From the NCBI GenBank assembly GCA_009763385.1, contig CM019829.1:36001705-36065704 (forward strand): DNA of 64,000 bases, read 5' to 3'. The position numbers and the translations under genes were made by a program. This document shows, in pieces, positions 1 through 9,807 of the stretch. Origin of the DNA: Coix lacryma-jobi var. lacryma-jobi (Eukaryota > Streptophyta > Magnoliopsida > Poales > Poaceae). The first letter of the stretch is position 1, and each line of letters starts with the position of its first letter. The notes beneath the pieces are model-generated. The model made no database searches. It was not told the DNA's origin and saw only the letters and a list, made by a program, of their open reading frames with translations.

Positions 1-152
1 TATGTTATTAAGTATTGTTTCAATTTGATATCTTTTAAACATCATATGATCTTGACTTTGCATTGCATCCTAGCAAGTAGATTGCTTTTTAAATTTTGTA
101 TCTTTTATTTGCTTGCTTTGGTCGTGTTGTCATCAATCACCAAAAGGGGAGA
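1..152 (+). mobile_element. 3' internal end of a Ty1/copia element with polypurine tract
   Basis: AT-rich non-coding sequence running into the 3' LTR that starts at 153. The purine-rich stretch at 141-152 (CAAAAGGGGAGA) sits directly against the LTR, which is where the plus-strand polypurine primer of a copia element lies. The rest of this element is to the left of the window, so its coding region and 5' LTR cannot be judged. Confidence 0.6.
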
Positions 153-427
153 TGTAAGGAAAATGGACCTTAGCCCATTTAACTTTAGATTTGGTGTTTG
201 ATGATCAACACAACCATTTTTGGACTAATATGGTTGCAAGTGTTATTTTGCAGTCCAATAGGGTGCAAATGTGACTTGGACTAAGGCGACGTGATGATCC
301 AATGATCAACACCTCAAGCAAGTCATTAGAAGCTTGGTAGAAGACTCACAAAGATCAAGCAAAGTCCAAGGCACATGAATGGAACTAAGACGCCGCAAGA
401 AATCACGAAGAACGAAACAAACAGGGA

Positions 428-780
428 CATCGGACGCTGCTCAAAGCGTCGGACGCAACCGAGTCCAACCCTAGCTCGGGTTGGCGCCAGCAGAGGCATC
501 GGACGCGCTGATGGTACCACATCGGACGCACCGGTAACACTGTGCATTGTGCACAGCGTTACATCGGACGCACCGATGCCACATCGGATGCTACAGGACC
601 ATGTGTCTGATGGCTATGCAGAGAGGTTCCAGAGAGGCTCTGAAGACATCGGACGCGTCCGATGGTCATGCATCGGACGCTCGTCGGAGTCCAATGTGAC
701 TTAGTGCCAGGTCGACAGAACTAGCCGTTACATGACATCGGACGCGCGTCCGATGCTCCCGTCAGGAGTGTCCGATGCTA
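428..780 (+). repeat. Dispersed CATCGGACGC motif array in copia U3
   Basis: The decamer CATCGGACGC or a one-base variant occurs about seven times between 428 and 750, some copies fused to their reverse complement (GCGTCCGATG near 654-662 and 741-752), forming short palindromes. The motifs lie upstream of the TATA box at 831, so they occupy the promoter part (U3) of the LTR. Function is unknown; a transcription-factor site or a recombination by-product are both possible. Confidence 0.75.
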
Positions 781-830
781 CGCAGGAAAGCCCATCTTTG
801 GTGTCCAACGGCTCTATTTTCTTGGGGCCC

Positions 831-838
831 TATATATA
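831..838 (+). promoter_or_regulatory. TATA box of copia LTR
   Basis: TATATATA preceded by GGGGCCC and followed by ACCCCCATGG, about 680 bases into the LTR. This is the likely core promoter of the LTR. Confidence 0.6.
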
Positions 839-1516
839 CCCCCATGGCCGGCCAAAATAATATGGTTGGAGCTCAATGAAGTGTACCAAGTGCTTAGACA
901 CATATTTAGTTGCTCTAGCCACCAAAGTGCTCAAGTGATATACTAGGTGATTAGTGTAGGTGCTTTGTGAAGTGCTTAAGCTTGTTAGACCACCGCTTTG
1001 CGCTTCCTCTAGGTGTTAGGCCTAGTGTTTAGTGAGGTTGAAAACCTCTTATCTACCGGTGCTTGCGCGCACCGTTGTTGTACATCGGCGGGGCTTGTAG
1101 TCTTGCGAGACCACACCAACCGCGTTTGTGGTGTGGCCGCCTCCGTATACCAAAGGGAACAAGGCCCGCGATGGTTCGGCCGAAAGCTTGATAGTGAAGA
1201 CGGCGGGGAGCGTCGGGGAGAGGCTTTGCCACGAGTAGCTTAACCGGAGACCCACTTGCACATGGGGGAGGACCAGAGCTATCCACAGAGTTACCCGACC
1301 AGGAGCTTGGCCCTTGCAAGGGATTCCTTGCGAGGGGCTCCAACGAGGACTAGGGGGAAGCTTGCGCGCTTATCGATACCTCGATAAAAATACCGGAGTC
1401 GTCGACGGGAGTTTGCATCTCTATCTCACTCTTTAGCTTCCACATTTATATTGCTACCTTATTTATGTGCTTTACCTTTCCTAGCTTAGTTGATAGGCTA
1501 GTTGATAGGATTGGAA

Positions 1517-1521
1517 CATAG
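1517..1521 (+). repeat. Target-site duplication CATAG, left copy
   Basis: CATAG directly before the gypsy 5' LTR is repeated at 14434-14438 directly after its 3' LTR. Five base pairs is the usual duplication size for Ty3/gypsy integrases and proves the copia LTR was the target. Confidence 0.95.
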
Positions 1522-2259
1522 TGTTGGGGGAAAGGACCCTCGGCAGAGGCGCCGCCCGAACTGGTGGTCTAAATCAGCCCTCGCGCAACGCCTGGTGTGC
1601 TTGCGAGGTCCCTCTCCTATTGGAGACCGTTACCCTGACCCCCGGATGCGGGGACAACCCTCGACGCTTTGTTGCACTTTTGTGCAGGTCCAAGGCGACG
1701 GTCGCGCTGCAGGAAACCATCGCTGACTCACGACGCCACCTTCGCTTGGAGCGAAGGTCCAGGCAAGCAGCAAGCGTGTGTCGCCCCAAGGGTGGGCGAA
1801 GCCGAAGGTCCGGCGAGCACGGCCAAAGGCTAAAACTTTCGTCTTTCTCCCGGGAGGCAAGTGAAGCCGGAGGTCCGGCAGATGACGAAGGTGCGCGGGC
1901 CCAAGGGCGGGCGCGGCCGAAGGTCAAGACCGCTGCACCTCTCCCCGAAGGTGAACAAGGGCCAGGTGGCGGCGCGCTGGGGTGTGACCGATTAGGGTTT
2001 CCGCTTCAGCTGTGTGTTTACGCTTTTGCCCTTCCTCCCTGCGTGGAGGCGAGGAATCTTTGCTGTACCCTCTTGTAATTTGGCCCGTACCCCTTGGCAT
2101 TCCCTATAAATACCAGGGGGATGAACAGTGTAAGGACGACTTTTGGGGAATTCGAGCACTTTCCACTTCCGTTTCACCTTCGTTGCTGCATCCGACACTT
2201 GGCCACCTTCGCTCCTTCCCCTGCACAAGTGCGGAGGTTGGACAAGTGTGTTCCCAACA
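1522..2259 (+). repeat. 5' LTR of Tat element
   Basis: 738 bp, TGTTGGGG to CCCAACA, an inverted terminal match of seven bases. It is identical to 13696-14433 except for one transition. It carries repeated GAAGGTC and CTTCGC words and a TATA box at 2105-2112. Confidence 0.97.
2105..2112 (+). promoter_or_regulatory. TATA box of Tat LTR
   Basis: TATAAATA in the last quarter of the LTR, with the same box at 14279-14286 in the 3' LTR. It is the expected core promoter for the genomic RNA. Confidence 0.75.
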
Positions 2260-2262
2260 GTT

Positions 2263-2280
2263 TGGCGCCGTCCGTGGGGA
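2263..2280 (+). other. Primer-binding site, tRNA-Asp-like
   Basis: TGGCGCCGT starts three bases after the LTR and matches the complement of the 3' end of plant tRNA-Asp (which begins TGGCGCCGTTGCC). The match weakens after nine bases (CCGTGGGGA here). Confidence 0.7.
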
Positions 2281-2292
2281 CTGAAGTCTGAA

Positions 2293-5200
2293 ATGGCGGG
2301 AAACAGGAGAGCACCTTCGACGAGGGACCAGCGCGTTGCAAGAGAGGTGGCGGCGGTGGTCCCGCCTGCGGAAGAAATTGTGCAACCCTCGGGGGAAGAG
2401 AATGTCACCCCAGAACCCCAATCCCTGGGCCCTCAGGTCCAAATGGCGACGCAGCCGCACCCTCACACCTCGGGAGAAGGAGGACGAGAAGAAGAGGAGA
2501 TGGGCCTCGAAGCCCTCGAAAGGCTCGAAGCCGAGCTGCAAGAGAAGAAGAGGCGCCTGGAACAGCTAGAGAGGCATAACCGATTGCGCTCAATCAGGCA
2601 GAGGGCTGACGAGGCAAGGGAGCAGCTTCGCCGTATGGAGGAATCCCTCGCTGCGGCAGAAGCCGAAGCCGAAGGCTGGAACGATGAGGAGATACCCCCG
2701 CTGCAAGAGGGAAACGAGGAACAGAATCAAGATAACCATCGTAACCATCCTCCACCCCCACCACCACCAGCACACCCAGAGCCATACCCTGTGAGACACC
2801 CAAACTTCCGCCAACTCTACCCAGATGAGAGAGAACAAAACCTTCGCATTCAGCGGAGGCATCAGCAACACCAAATGCCCTATGATCCAAAGTCACCACT
2901 CTCCCAAACACTCCAAACCCAGCCCTGGCCACCATGTTACAATCCACAAAACCTACCTCGCTACGATGGGCTTTCCGACCCTCGCCAGTTCATCATGAGC
3001 TACGAAGCGGCAGTCGCCGCAGCAGGCGGGGATGAATCAACAATGGCAAAATCCTTCGTCATCATTCTGCGAGACATCGCACAAACTTGGTACAGCAACC
3101 TTCGCCCTGGAACTGTGGATTCCTGGATCACCCTCAGAGACAAGCTGTGTACAAACTTCAAGGGCATTACCCCAGCCCCGCTAAACCCCATCGAGCTTTT
3201 CAATTGCAAGCAAGAAGAGCGCGAACCGCTCCAAGATTACTGGCGAAGGTTCATTCAAATCAGAGCAAGGACCCCTGGGATATCTGACGAGGCTGTCATC
3301 CTCGCTGCAGTCAGTGGCCTGCGCCCAGGACCATGCTCCTCAAAATTCGCCAGAAAACCGGCAAACTCGATCGAGGAGTTGCATGAAACAATGGAAAGAT
3401 ACTGTAGAGCTGATATGGATTTCAGAGCGAAGTCCGACGCTCGGAGGTCTCAGCAGAGGCCACAGCCGAGGCCTCAACCGAGAGAAAGCAACCTTCGCCA
3501 AGAGCAAAGCAACGTCGGTGCAATCAACAAAGCAACAAACTATGAACATCAAACACGGGACGCTCAACATCCGAGCAGCCAAGCCCCGCAGGTTTTACCA
3601 CCTCCGCCTAACCAGCGCTACCAGCAGCGAGATCCTGCCAAAATGTATTGTCACTTCTGTGGAATGGGAAAGGGGCACACAACAAAGCAATGCGAATGCT
3701 TCGCCAAGGGAAAAGAATACCAGGAATCCAGGAAACCTGCTTCGTCAGACCCCCGAACCATAAACCACACAAGGAAACCAAGCTTCCACCCACCAAATCC
3801 AACATACCACTATACCCCCATAAACTACGGCCTACCTTCGCAACAACCCCCTTACACCCACCACCCACTCTACAACCAAACACATTATCAGCCAACCACC
3901 ACCCCACAACGCCAAAACCCACCTTACACAGTCACATACCCAGCTACCCCCCAAAACCAAATTCCAACAACCCACCAAGCCACCAGCGCTCTGCCACCAC
4001 CACCGCCAATCCCCGCGTTACCAGCACCACAACCCGTGAAAGCCGAAGCCCCGAGCCAAACAACCATCAACAACCCAACTTCGACCTTCGGTGTGATTCT
4101 AGCTATCACCGGAGGTTCAAATGAAGACCATGGTAACAAACGGCAGAGGAAGGAACACGCCAGACGCGTTCACCACGTGGCCGTCGAAGGACCACATAAA
4201 TTCGGCCGTTGGTCCCACATCCCCATAACCTTCGATTCCAGTGACATGAAGCTAAGAGATTACCCTCACACAGATGCCATGGTGATCGAAACCAACCTCG
4301 CTGGGTGGACTGTCACCAAAATACTGGTCGATACAGGTAGCTCCGCTGACATCTTGTTCGCCTCAACCTTCGACAGCATGAAGCTTGACAGAAATCTTTT
4401 GCAACCGGCCGACAACCCCCTATACGGTTTCGGTGGTCAACAAGTGAGAGCCGTCGGGAAAATTTCTCTGCCCGTGACCTTCGGCGACCAAATAAACTGC
4501 AGGACGGAACATATAACATTTGATGTCGTCGACATGTTCTACCCATACAATGCCATTTTCGGCCGAGGGGTCACAAACACGTTCAATGCGGTCATCCATC
4601 CCGCCTACCTATGCATGAAACTTCCCGCTCCGAAGGGTGTGGTCGCAGTATTTGGGGACCAGGACATTGCAAGGACAGCTGAAGGGAACGTAGCCCCGGG
4701 GCAACGTAATGTACACAATTTGTCAAAACCTCAAACCCCCGGTATCAGCGTCGAGGGCGAGGTCCGCAACGACAGAGTGAAGGCGGCGCCAAAGGACGAA
4801 ACCAAACAAGTCCAACTCTTCGAGGGTAATGCCGAAAGAAAGGTGATCATCTCAGCCAATCTAGACCCTCAATCAGAAGGCAACCTCGTCACATTCCTCA
4901 GAGAAAATTCCGACACCTTCGCTTGGTCCGCCGAAGACCTAAAAGGAGTCAACAGATCAATGATCGAGCATAGCCTGAACATCAAAGCAGGTTATCGCCC
5001 AATCAAACAAAAGCTTCGCAAGATGTCAGAAGAAAGAAAGGAGGCAGCGAAGGCTGAGGTAAAAAGACTTCTGGACGCAGGCGTCATCCGCCCAGTCAAA
5101 TACCCAACTTGGCTCTCAAATGTGGTCCTAGTCCAAAAGAAGAATAAAAAATGGCGAATGTGCGTCGATTTCACCTGCTTGAACAAAGGCTGTCCGAAGG

Positions 5201-8001
5201 ATGACTTCCCCCTCCCGAACATAAGCACCCTGGTCGACAGAGCGGCAGGCTGCCAAATGCTATCCCTCCTCGATTGCTTCTCAGGCTATCACCAAATCTG
5301 GATGAATGAAGACGACGAAGAAAAAACAAGCTTTATCACACCCTCGGGCACCTTTTGCTTCCGAAGGATGGCAGAAGGTTTGAAAAATGCAGGATCAACC
5401 TTCGCTCGCATGACCTCCGAAGTGTTCAAGGATGAGCATGCTGTCTCCGCCTATGTCGACGACCTAGTGGTCCAAAGCGAACTAAAAGAGAACCACATAC
5501 CAGACTTATCGAGGGTATTCAGCAACCTCCGGTCCGCCGGACTGAAACTAAACCCAGAAAAATGTGTTTTTGGGGTAAGCGAAGGCAAGTTGCTAGGTTG
5601 CATCGTCTCAGCCAGAGGAATCGAAGCCAACCCTGAGAAGATTGATGCCATCATGAACATGGAACCCCCGACGACCAAGAAAGCAGCTCAGCGTCTGACC
5701 GGTCGTTTGGCAGCACTTAGCAGATTCATCTCAAGATCCGCAGAGCGGGGGTTACCATTTTTCGAAACACTCAGAAGCAACGCTCCATTCAACTGGGGTC
5801 CCCAGCAGCAAAAGGCCTTCGAGGAGTTGAAAAAGTATCTGACCAGCTTGACTGCCCTAACCAGCCCAAGCAAGGGAGACTTATTGTTACTTTACGTCGC
5901 AGCTTCGCCACACGCTGCAAGCGCAGTCCTCATCAAGGAGCTCCGCGAAAACAACAGAACCAGACAAGCCCCAATCTATTATGTTTCAGAAACCCTCGAA
6001 GGCCCAAAGAGAAATTATTCGGAGCTTGAGAAAATAGCATATGCCGTCGTCATGGCATCAAGAAAGCTAAAGCACTATTTCCAGGCGCACGAAATACATG
6101 TACCTTCGACGTACCCTCTCGAGAACATCTTCAAAAACAACGAAGCTGTTGGAAGAATAGCAAAATGGGCAGTGGAGCTTAATAGTTATGCTGTAACCTT
6201 CGTTGGTAGAACAGCGATCAAATCGCAGGTGCTGGCTGATTTCATAGCAGAATGGACACCCGACCCTCGCCCCGGCGAGCTGCAGCAGGACCAGTTTTGG
6301 ATCGTCTACGTCGACGGGGCCTGGGGCGCAACCGGAGCCGGTGCCTCGGCCATTTTAGTCTCGCCCTCCGGGTCGAAGCTGAGATACGCACGAAGGCTGG
6401 ACTTCAAGTGCACAAACAACTCCGCTGAATATGAGGCTGTGATTCTGGCACTTTCAAAGTTGCGATCGTTATCAGTCCGAAGGGCACTCATTAACACAGA
6501 CTCTCAAGTCATTGCGGGGCACATTGAAAAGAACTACAAAGCAAAAGATCCAGAACTTCACAAGTATTTTCAATATGTACGAAGGTTAGAATCTTTCTTC
6601 CTCGGCATAACAGTAAAAGCAATATCGAGGACTGAAAACAGCGAAGCAGATTGCTTAGCCAAAGCAGCCGCGCAGCAGCTACAGCTCCCTCCGGACGTGT
6701 TCTACGAGGTTTCCACTCGGTCAGCTTTCGAAGCTTCCGAAATCAGCATCAAGCTGATCAACACAATTCAGTGCGAGGATTGGAGAGCACCTATCATGGC
6801 CTACATCAAAGGACTCCATGAACCCAGCTCCAAAGAAGAAGAGAACAGACTAAAGCAAAGAGTGCGAGGGTACAAGATTGTGGATGACACCTTGTTCAAA
6901 GCTTCGGTAACCTCACCTTGGCTCAAGTGCGTGTCACAGTCCGAAGGTAACGACATCCTCAAACTCATCCACGAAGGTATATGTGGTTCACACAACGGCC
7001 CAAGAGCACTAGTAGGAAAGGCTTTCCGGCAAGGTTTCTACTGGCCAACTGCGCTGAGAGACGCGGAAACCATCGTCAAGAAGTGCGAAGGTTGTCAACT
7101 GACAGCAAAAAACCAAAACACCCCAGGGGCTCCCACAACCCTCATATGCCCAACCTGGCCCCTACAAAGGTGGGCAATGGATCTCGTGGGCCCACTACCG
7201 ACGGCTCCGGGGAACCTTCGCTATGCGGTGGTGGCCGTGGAATATTTCACCAAATGGACCGAAACAAGACCGCTGTCCTCCATAACCTCCCTCGCAGTAA
7301 AAAGGTTTTTCTGGCAGCAGATAGTTTGTCGCTTCGGAGTCCCAAAACATCTAACCGTCGACAACGGCACCCAGTTTGACAGCGAGGTTTTCAAAGAGTT
7401 CTGTGCACAAATCGGAACAATACTATGCTTCGCCTCAGTCCGTCACCCGCAGTCCAACGGCCTAGTCGAAAGAGCCAACGCAACAGTCTTCCAATCCATA
7501 TCCAAAAAATTGCAAGGCAGACCCAAAGGCAAATGGGCAGACGAGCTAACTGCAGTCACCTGGTCTCACAACACCTCTGAATGCAGAGCAACCAAGTTCA
7601 CACCCTTCAAACTGCTGTTCGGCGAAGAAGCTGTGTTACCAGAGGAGCTAAAATTTGTTTCACCAAGAACAACCCTCGCAAGTGATGAGCCAGCCATACT
7701 AACTGACAAGGACTTGCTAGAAGAGACAAGATGCAGCGCAGTTCACAACCTCCGCAAGTATCAGGAAGAGACCAAGAAGTGGAGAGATAAAAAGGTCAGA
7801 ATCAAGAACCTGCAGAAGGGTGACCTCGTCCTCATCCGTAAACAAAACGCCAGCTTGGCCGGAAAATTCCAGCCTAAGTGGACAGGCCCGTTCCTGATCG
7901 CAGAATGCAATCGCCCAGGCTCTTTCCACCTCTCCGACAGCGAAGGTAATATCCTGCCACACACCTGGAACATCGACGACCTTCGCAAATTCTACCCATA
8001 G
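2293..8001 (+). CDS. Gag-pol polyprotein of Tat-lineage gypsy element
   Basis: Open frame of 1,902 codons. The frame is open back to 2143, but the first ATG downstream of the LTR and primer site is at 2293, so I start there. Order: charged coiled-coil N-terminus with proline runs; retrotransposon gag domain around residues 220-380; CCHC-type knuckle near residue 453 with five rather than four residues before the His; aspartic protease with DTGSS at about 680; reverse transcriptase with YVDD at about 1054; Ty3-type RNase H; a second RNase H starting at the YVDG motif near 1339; integrase with an HHCC finger and the catalytic triad at about D1630, D1690 and E1726, giving the DD35E spacing. No chromodomain. 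All catalytic residues I can check are present, so the product is likely functional. Gag, protease and pol are in one frame with no recoding site. Confidence 0.95.
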   Translation: MAGNRRAPSTRDQRVAREVAAVVPPAEEIVQPSGEENVTPEPQSLGPQVQMATQPHPHTSGEGGREEEEMGLEALERLEAELQEKKRRLEQLERHNRLRSIRQRADEAREQLRRMEESLAAAEAEAEGWNDEEIPPLQEGNEEQNQDNHRNHPPPPPPPAHPEPYPVRHPNFRQLYPDEREQNLRIQRRHQQHQMPYDPKSPLSQTLQTQPWPPCYNPQNLPRYDGLSDPRQFIMSYEAAVAAAGGDESTMAKSFVIILRDIAQTWYSNLRPGTVDSWITLRDKLCTNFKGITPAPLNPIELFNCKQEEREPLQDYWRRFIQIRARTPGISDEAVILAAVSGLRPGPCSSKFARKPANSIEELHETMERYCRADMDFRAKSDARRSQQRPQPRPQPRESNLRQEQSNVGAINKATNYEHQTRDAQHPSSQAPQVLPPPPNQRYQQRDPAKMYCHFCGMGKGHTTKQCECFAKGKEYQESRKPASSDPRTINHTRKPSFHPPNPTYHYTPINYGLPSQQPPYTHHPLYNQTHYQPTTTPQRQNPPYTVTYPATPQNQIPTTHQATSALPPPPPIPALPAPQPVKAEAPSQTTINNPTSTFGVILAITGGSNEDHGNKRQRKEHARRVHHVAVEGPHKFGRWSHIPITFDSSDMKLRDYPHTDAMVIETNLAGWTVTKILVDTGSSADILFASTFDSMKLDRNLLQPADNPLYGFGGQQVRAVGKISLPVTFGDQINCRTEHITFDVVDMFYPYNAIFGRGVTNTFNAVIHPAYLCMKLPAPKGVVAVFGDQDIARTAEGNVAPGQRNVHNLSKPQTPGISVEGEVRNDRVKAAPKDETKQVQLFEGNAERKVIISANLDPQSEGNLVTFLRENSDTFAWSAEDLKGVNRSMIEHSLNIKAGYRPIKQKLRKMSEERKEAAKAEVKRLLDAGVIRPVKYPTWLSNVVLVQKKNKKWRMCVDFTCLNKGCPKDDFPLPNISTLVDRAAGCQMLSLLDCFSGYHQIWMNEDDEEKTSFITPSGTFCFRRMAEGLKNAGSTFARMTSEVFKDEHAVSAYVDDLVVQSELKENHIPDLSRVFSNLRSAGLKLNPEKCVFGVSEGKLLGCIVSARGIEANPEKIDAIMNMEPPTTKKAAQRLTGRLAALSRFISRSAERGLPFFETLRSNAPFNWGPQQQKAFEELKKYLTSLTALTSPSKGDLLLLYVAASPHAASAVLIKELRENNRTRQAPIYYVSETLEGPKRNYSELEKIAYAVVMASRKLKHYFQAHEIHVPSTYPLENIFKNNEAVGRIAKWAVELNSYAVTFVGRTAIKSQVLADFIAEWTPDPRPGELQQDQFWIVYVDGAWGATGAGASAILVSPSGSKLRYARRLDFKCTNNSAEYEAVILALSKLRSLSVRRALINTDSQVIAGHIEKNYKAKDPELHKYFQYVRRLESFFLGITVKAISRTENSEADCLAKAAAQQLQLPPDVFYEVSTRSAFEASEISIKLINTIQCEDWRAPIMAYIKGLHEPSSKEEENRLKQRVRGYKIVDDTLFKASVTSPWLKCVSQSEGNDILKLIHEGICGSHNGPRALVGKAFRQGFYWPTALRDAETIVKKCEGCQLTAKNQNTPGAPTTLICPTWPLQRWAMDLVGPLPTAPGNLRYAVVAVEYFTKWTETRPLSSITSLAVKRFFWQQIVCRFGVPKHLTVDNGTQFDSEVFKEFCAQIGTILCFASVRHPQSNGLVERANATVFQSISKKLQGRPKGKWADELTAVTWSHNTSECRATKFTPFKLLFGEEAVLPEELKFVSPRTTLASDEPAILTDKDLLEETRCSAVHNLRKYQEETKKWRDKKVRIKNLQKGDLVLIRKQNASLAGKFQPKWTGPFLIAECNRPGSFHLSDSEGNILPHTWNIDDLRKFYP

Positions 8002-8295
8002 CGGAGCCTTAGCGAGCCCTCGCGTTATGTAATTTTTCTTACTTTTTATGTTACATACTCTCATGTACTTAACAAAAACAGGAGCTGCACTCTTTTTCCT
8101 TACGAAGGGGCGTAAGGTTTTTTAACGAGGCAGCATCCAAAGCATTAATACAGGCTAGAACCCCCAAAAAAGTAAAATCTCCAACCCTCTACCCCCAAAC
8201 ATCGAAAAAGCGGATCTCTTTCAAGAGCGCTACATTCGATGAAAACCTGCTAAGATTGCTTCGAAAAACATTCCTTTTCTTTTCAAAGCAAACTT

Positions 8296-8720
8296 CACCT
8301 CCGCCTAAGATAAGGGGAGGTCGAAAAAGTCGAGCACCCTGGCACAAACGACAGGGGCTCGCAAAAAAGCAATTTCCACCTCCGCCTAAGACAAGGGGAG
8401 GTCGAAAAAGTCGAGCACCCTGGCACAAACGACAGGGGCTCGCAAAAAAGCAATTTCCACCTCCGCCTAAGACAAGGGGAGGTCGAAAAAGTCGAGCACC
8501 CTGGCACAAACGACAGGGGCTCGCAAAAAAGCAATTTCCACCTCCGCCTAAGACAAGGGGAGGTCGAAAAAGTCGAGCACCCTGGCACAAACGACAGGGG
8601 CTCGCAAAAAAGCAATTTCCACCTCCGCCTAAGACAAGGGGAGGTCGAAAAAGTCGAGCACCCTGGCACAAACGACAGGGGCTCGCAAAAAGCGAATCCC
8701 ACCTCCGCCCAAGATAAGGG
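8296..8720 (+). repeat. 81-bp tandem array, about five units
   Basis: Units start at 8296, 8377, 8458, 8539 and 8620 (period 81), with a partial sixth from 8700. Middle units are nearly identical. It lies between the pol stop (the 8002-8295 stretch is AT-rich and non-coding) and the antisense gene. Because 81 is a multiple of three, long open frames appear on both strands; I regard them as artefacts. Confidence 0.95.
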
Positions 8721-8752
8721 GAGGCGCGAAAGCCCAAAAACCCGAGCACATC

Positions 8753-9060
8753 CGCCCGAGCCCTCCAAGCTAGGCCTCGGGCGGACCCACCTTTTCCGTC
8801 CCGCCCGAGCCCTCCAAGCTAGGCCTCGGGCGGGCCCACTTTTTCCGTCCCGCCCGAGCCCTCCAAGCTAGGCCTCGGGCGGGCCCACTTTTTCCGCCCC
8901 GCCCGAGCCCTCCAAGCTAGGCCTCGGGCGGGCCCACCTTTTTCCGCCCCGCCCGAGCCCTCCGAGCTAGGCCTCGGGCGGGCCCCACTTTTTCCGCCCC
9001 GCCCGAGCCCTCCGAGCTAGGCCTCGGGCGGGCCCACTTTTTCCGCCCCAGCCCTCGGGC
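8753..9060 (+). repeat. 49-50-bp tandem array of GC-rich stem-loops
   Basis: Six units start at 8753, 8802, 8851, 8900, 8950 and 9000. Each carries GCCCGAG and its reverse complement CTCGGGC about 14 bases apart, so each unit can fold into a hairpin. The last unit is degenerate. Confidence 0.9.
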
Positions 9061-9206
9061 TAATTCAGGCATCGGGCGGGTCCAAAAAGCAGAACACTCT
9101 CGCACAACACGCCAGGGGCTCGAAAAGCAGCACCCTCGCAAAACACATCGCCCAAGTTACGTGACGCGCGAAGCCCTAAAAAGCTCATCACATCTATTAG
9201 CTTAAA

Positions 9207-9712
9207 GCTCACGAGAGCAAATGCGCGAGCCTCGCTAAAGAAAAAGGGGGCGTCGCTGTTTTTTCAAAACAAGCTCACGAGAGCAAATGCGCGAGCCTCG
9301 CTAAAGAAAAAAGGGGGGTGTTGCTGCTTTTTCAAAACCCGCTCACAAGAGCAAATGCGCGAGCCTCGCTAAAGAAAAAGGGGGCGTCGCTGTTTTTTCA
9401 AAACAAGCTCACGAGAGCAAATGCGCGAGCCTCGCTAAAGAAAAAAGGGGGGCGTCGCTGTTTTTTCAAAACAAGCTCACGAGAGCAAATGCGCGAGCCT
9501 CGCTAAAGAAAAAAGGGGGGCGTCGCTGTTTTTTCAAAACCCGCTCACAAGAGCAAATGCGCGAGCCTCGCTAAAGAAAAAGGGGGCGTCGCTGTTTTTT
9601 CAAAACAAGCTCACGAGAGCAAATGCGCGAGCCTCGCTAAAGAAAAAGGGGGGGCGTCGCTGCTTTTTCAACACAAGCTCACAAGAGCAAATGCGTGAGC
9701 CTCGCCAAAAGA
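9207..9712 (+). repeat. 66-68-bp tandem array, about eight units
   Basis: Units beginning GCTCACGAGAGC start at 9207, 9273, 9341, 9407, 9475, 9543, 9609 and 9677. Length varies by one or two bases through the A-run, G-run and T-run. Some units read ACAAGAG instead of ACGAGAG. It ends about 95 bp before the stop of the antisense gene and could contain its 3' untranslated end. Confidence 0.93.
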
Positions 9713-9807
9713 AACGAAGTGTCGTTGTACACAACTATTACATCTTTCCCTGACAGTTCATAGAATATTTTTACAACCACAAACCAAACAATGCAAATTA
9801 CAAAAGA

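Larger units (their letters stand above)
153..1521 (+). mobile_element. SIRE/Maximus-type copia 3' LTR, first part
   Basis: The LTR starts with TGTAAGGA and resumes after the nested gypsy element at 14439, ending at 14618 with TCCTTTCA, an imperfect inverted match of its start. Together the two parts are about 1.55 kb, long for copia but normal for the SIRE/Maximus lineage. It is a 3' LTR, or a remnant of one, because a polypurine tract precedes it and no tRNA-binding site follows it. It contains a TATA box at 831-838 and an array of GGACGC motifs. Lineage is inferred from length, the polypurine tract and resemblance in style to the SIRE-type LTRs elsewhere in the window. Confidence 0.7.

Noticed and set aside
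1521..2078. 185-codon ORF in the LTR, repeated at 13698-14252
   Set aside because: It lies in the LTR, is present twice only because the LTR is, and shows low-complexity Arg/Gly-rich translation with no domain.
2143..2292. Upstream extension of gag-pol into the LTR
   Set aside because: The frame is open, but it would start inside the LTR and run through the primer site; the first ATG after the primer site is at 2293.
8189..8749. Long overlapping ORFs on both strands (about 150-186 codons) over the 81-bp array
   Set aside because: The unit is a multiple of three, so any stop-free unit gives a long frame on both strands. No homology, no start context, and the array is non-coding in position.
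8296..9712. CRISPR-like direct repeats
   Set aside because: Units are contiguous tandem copies without unique spacers, in a plant retrotransposon.
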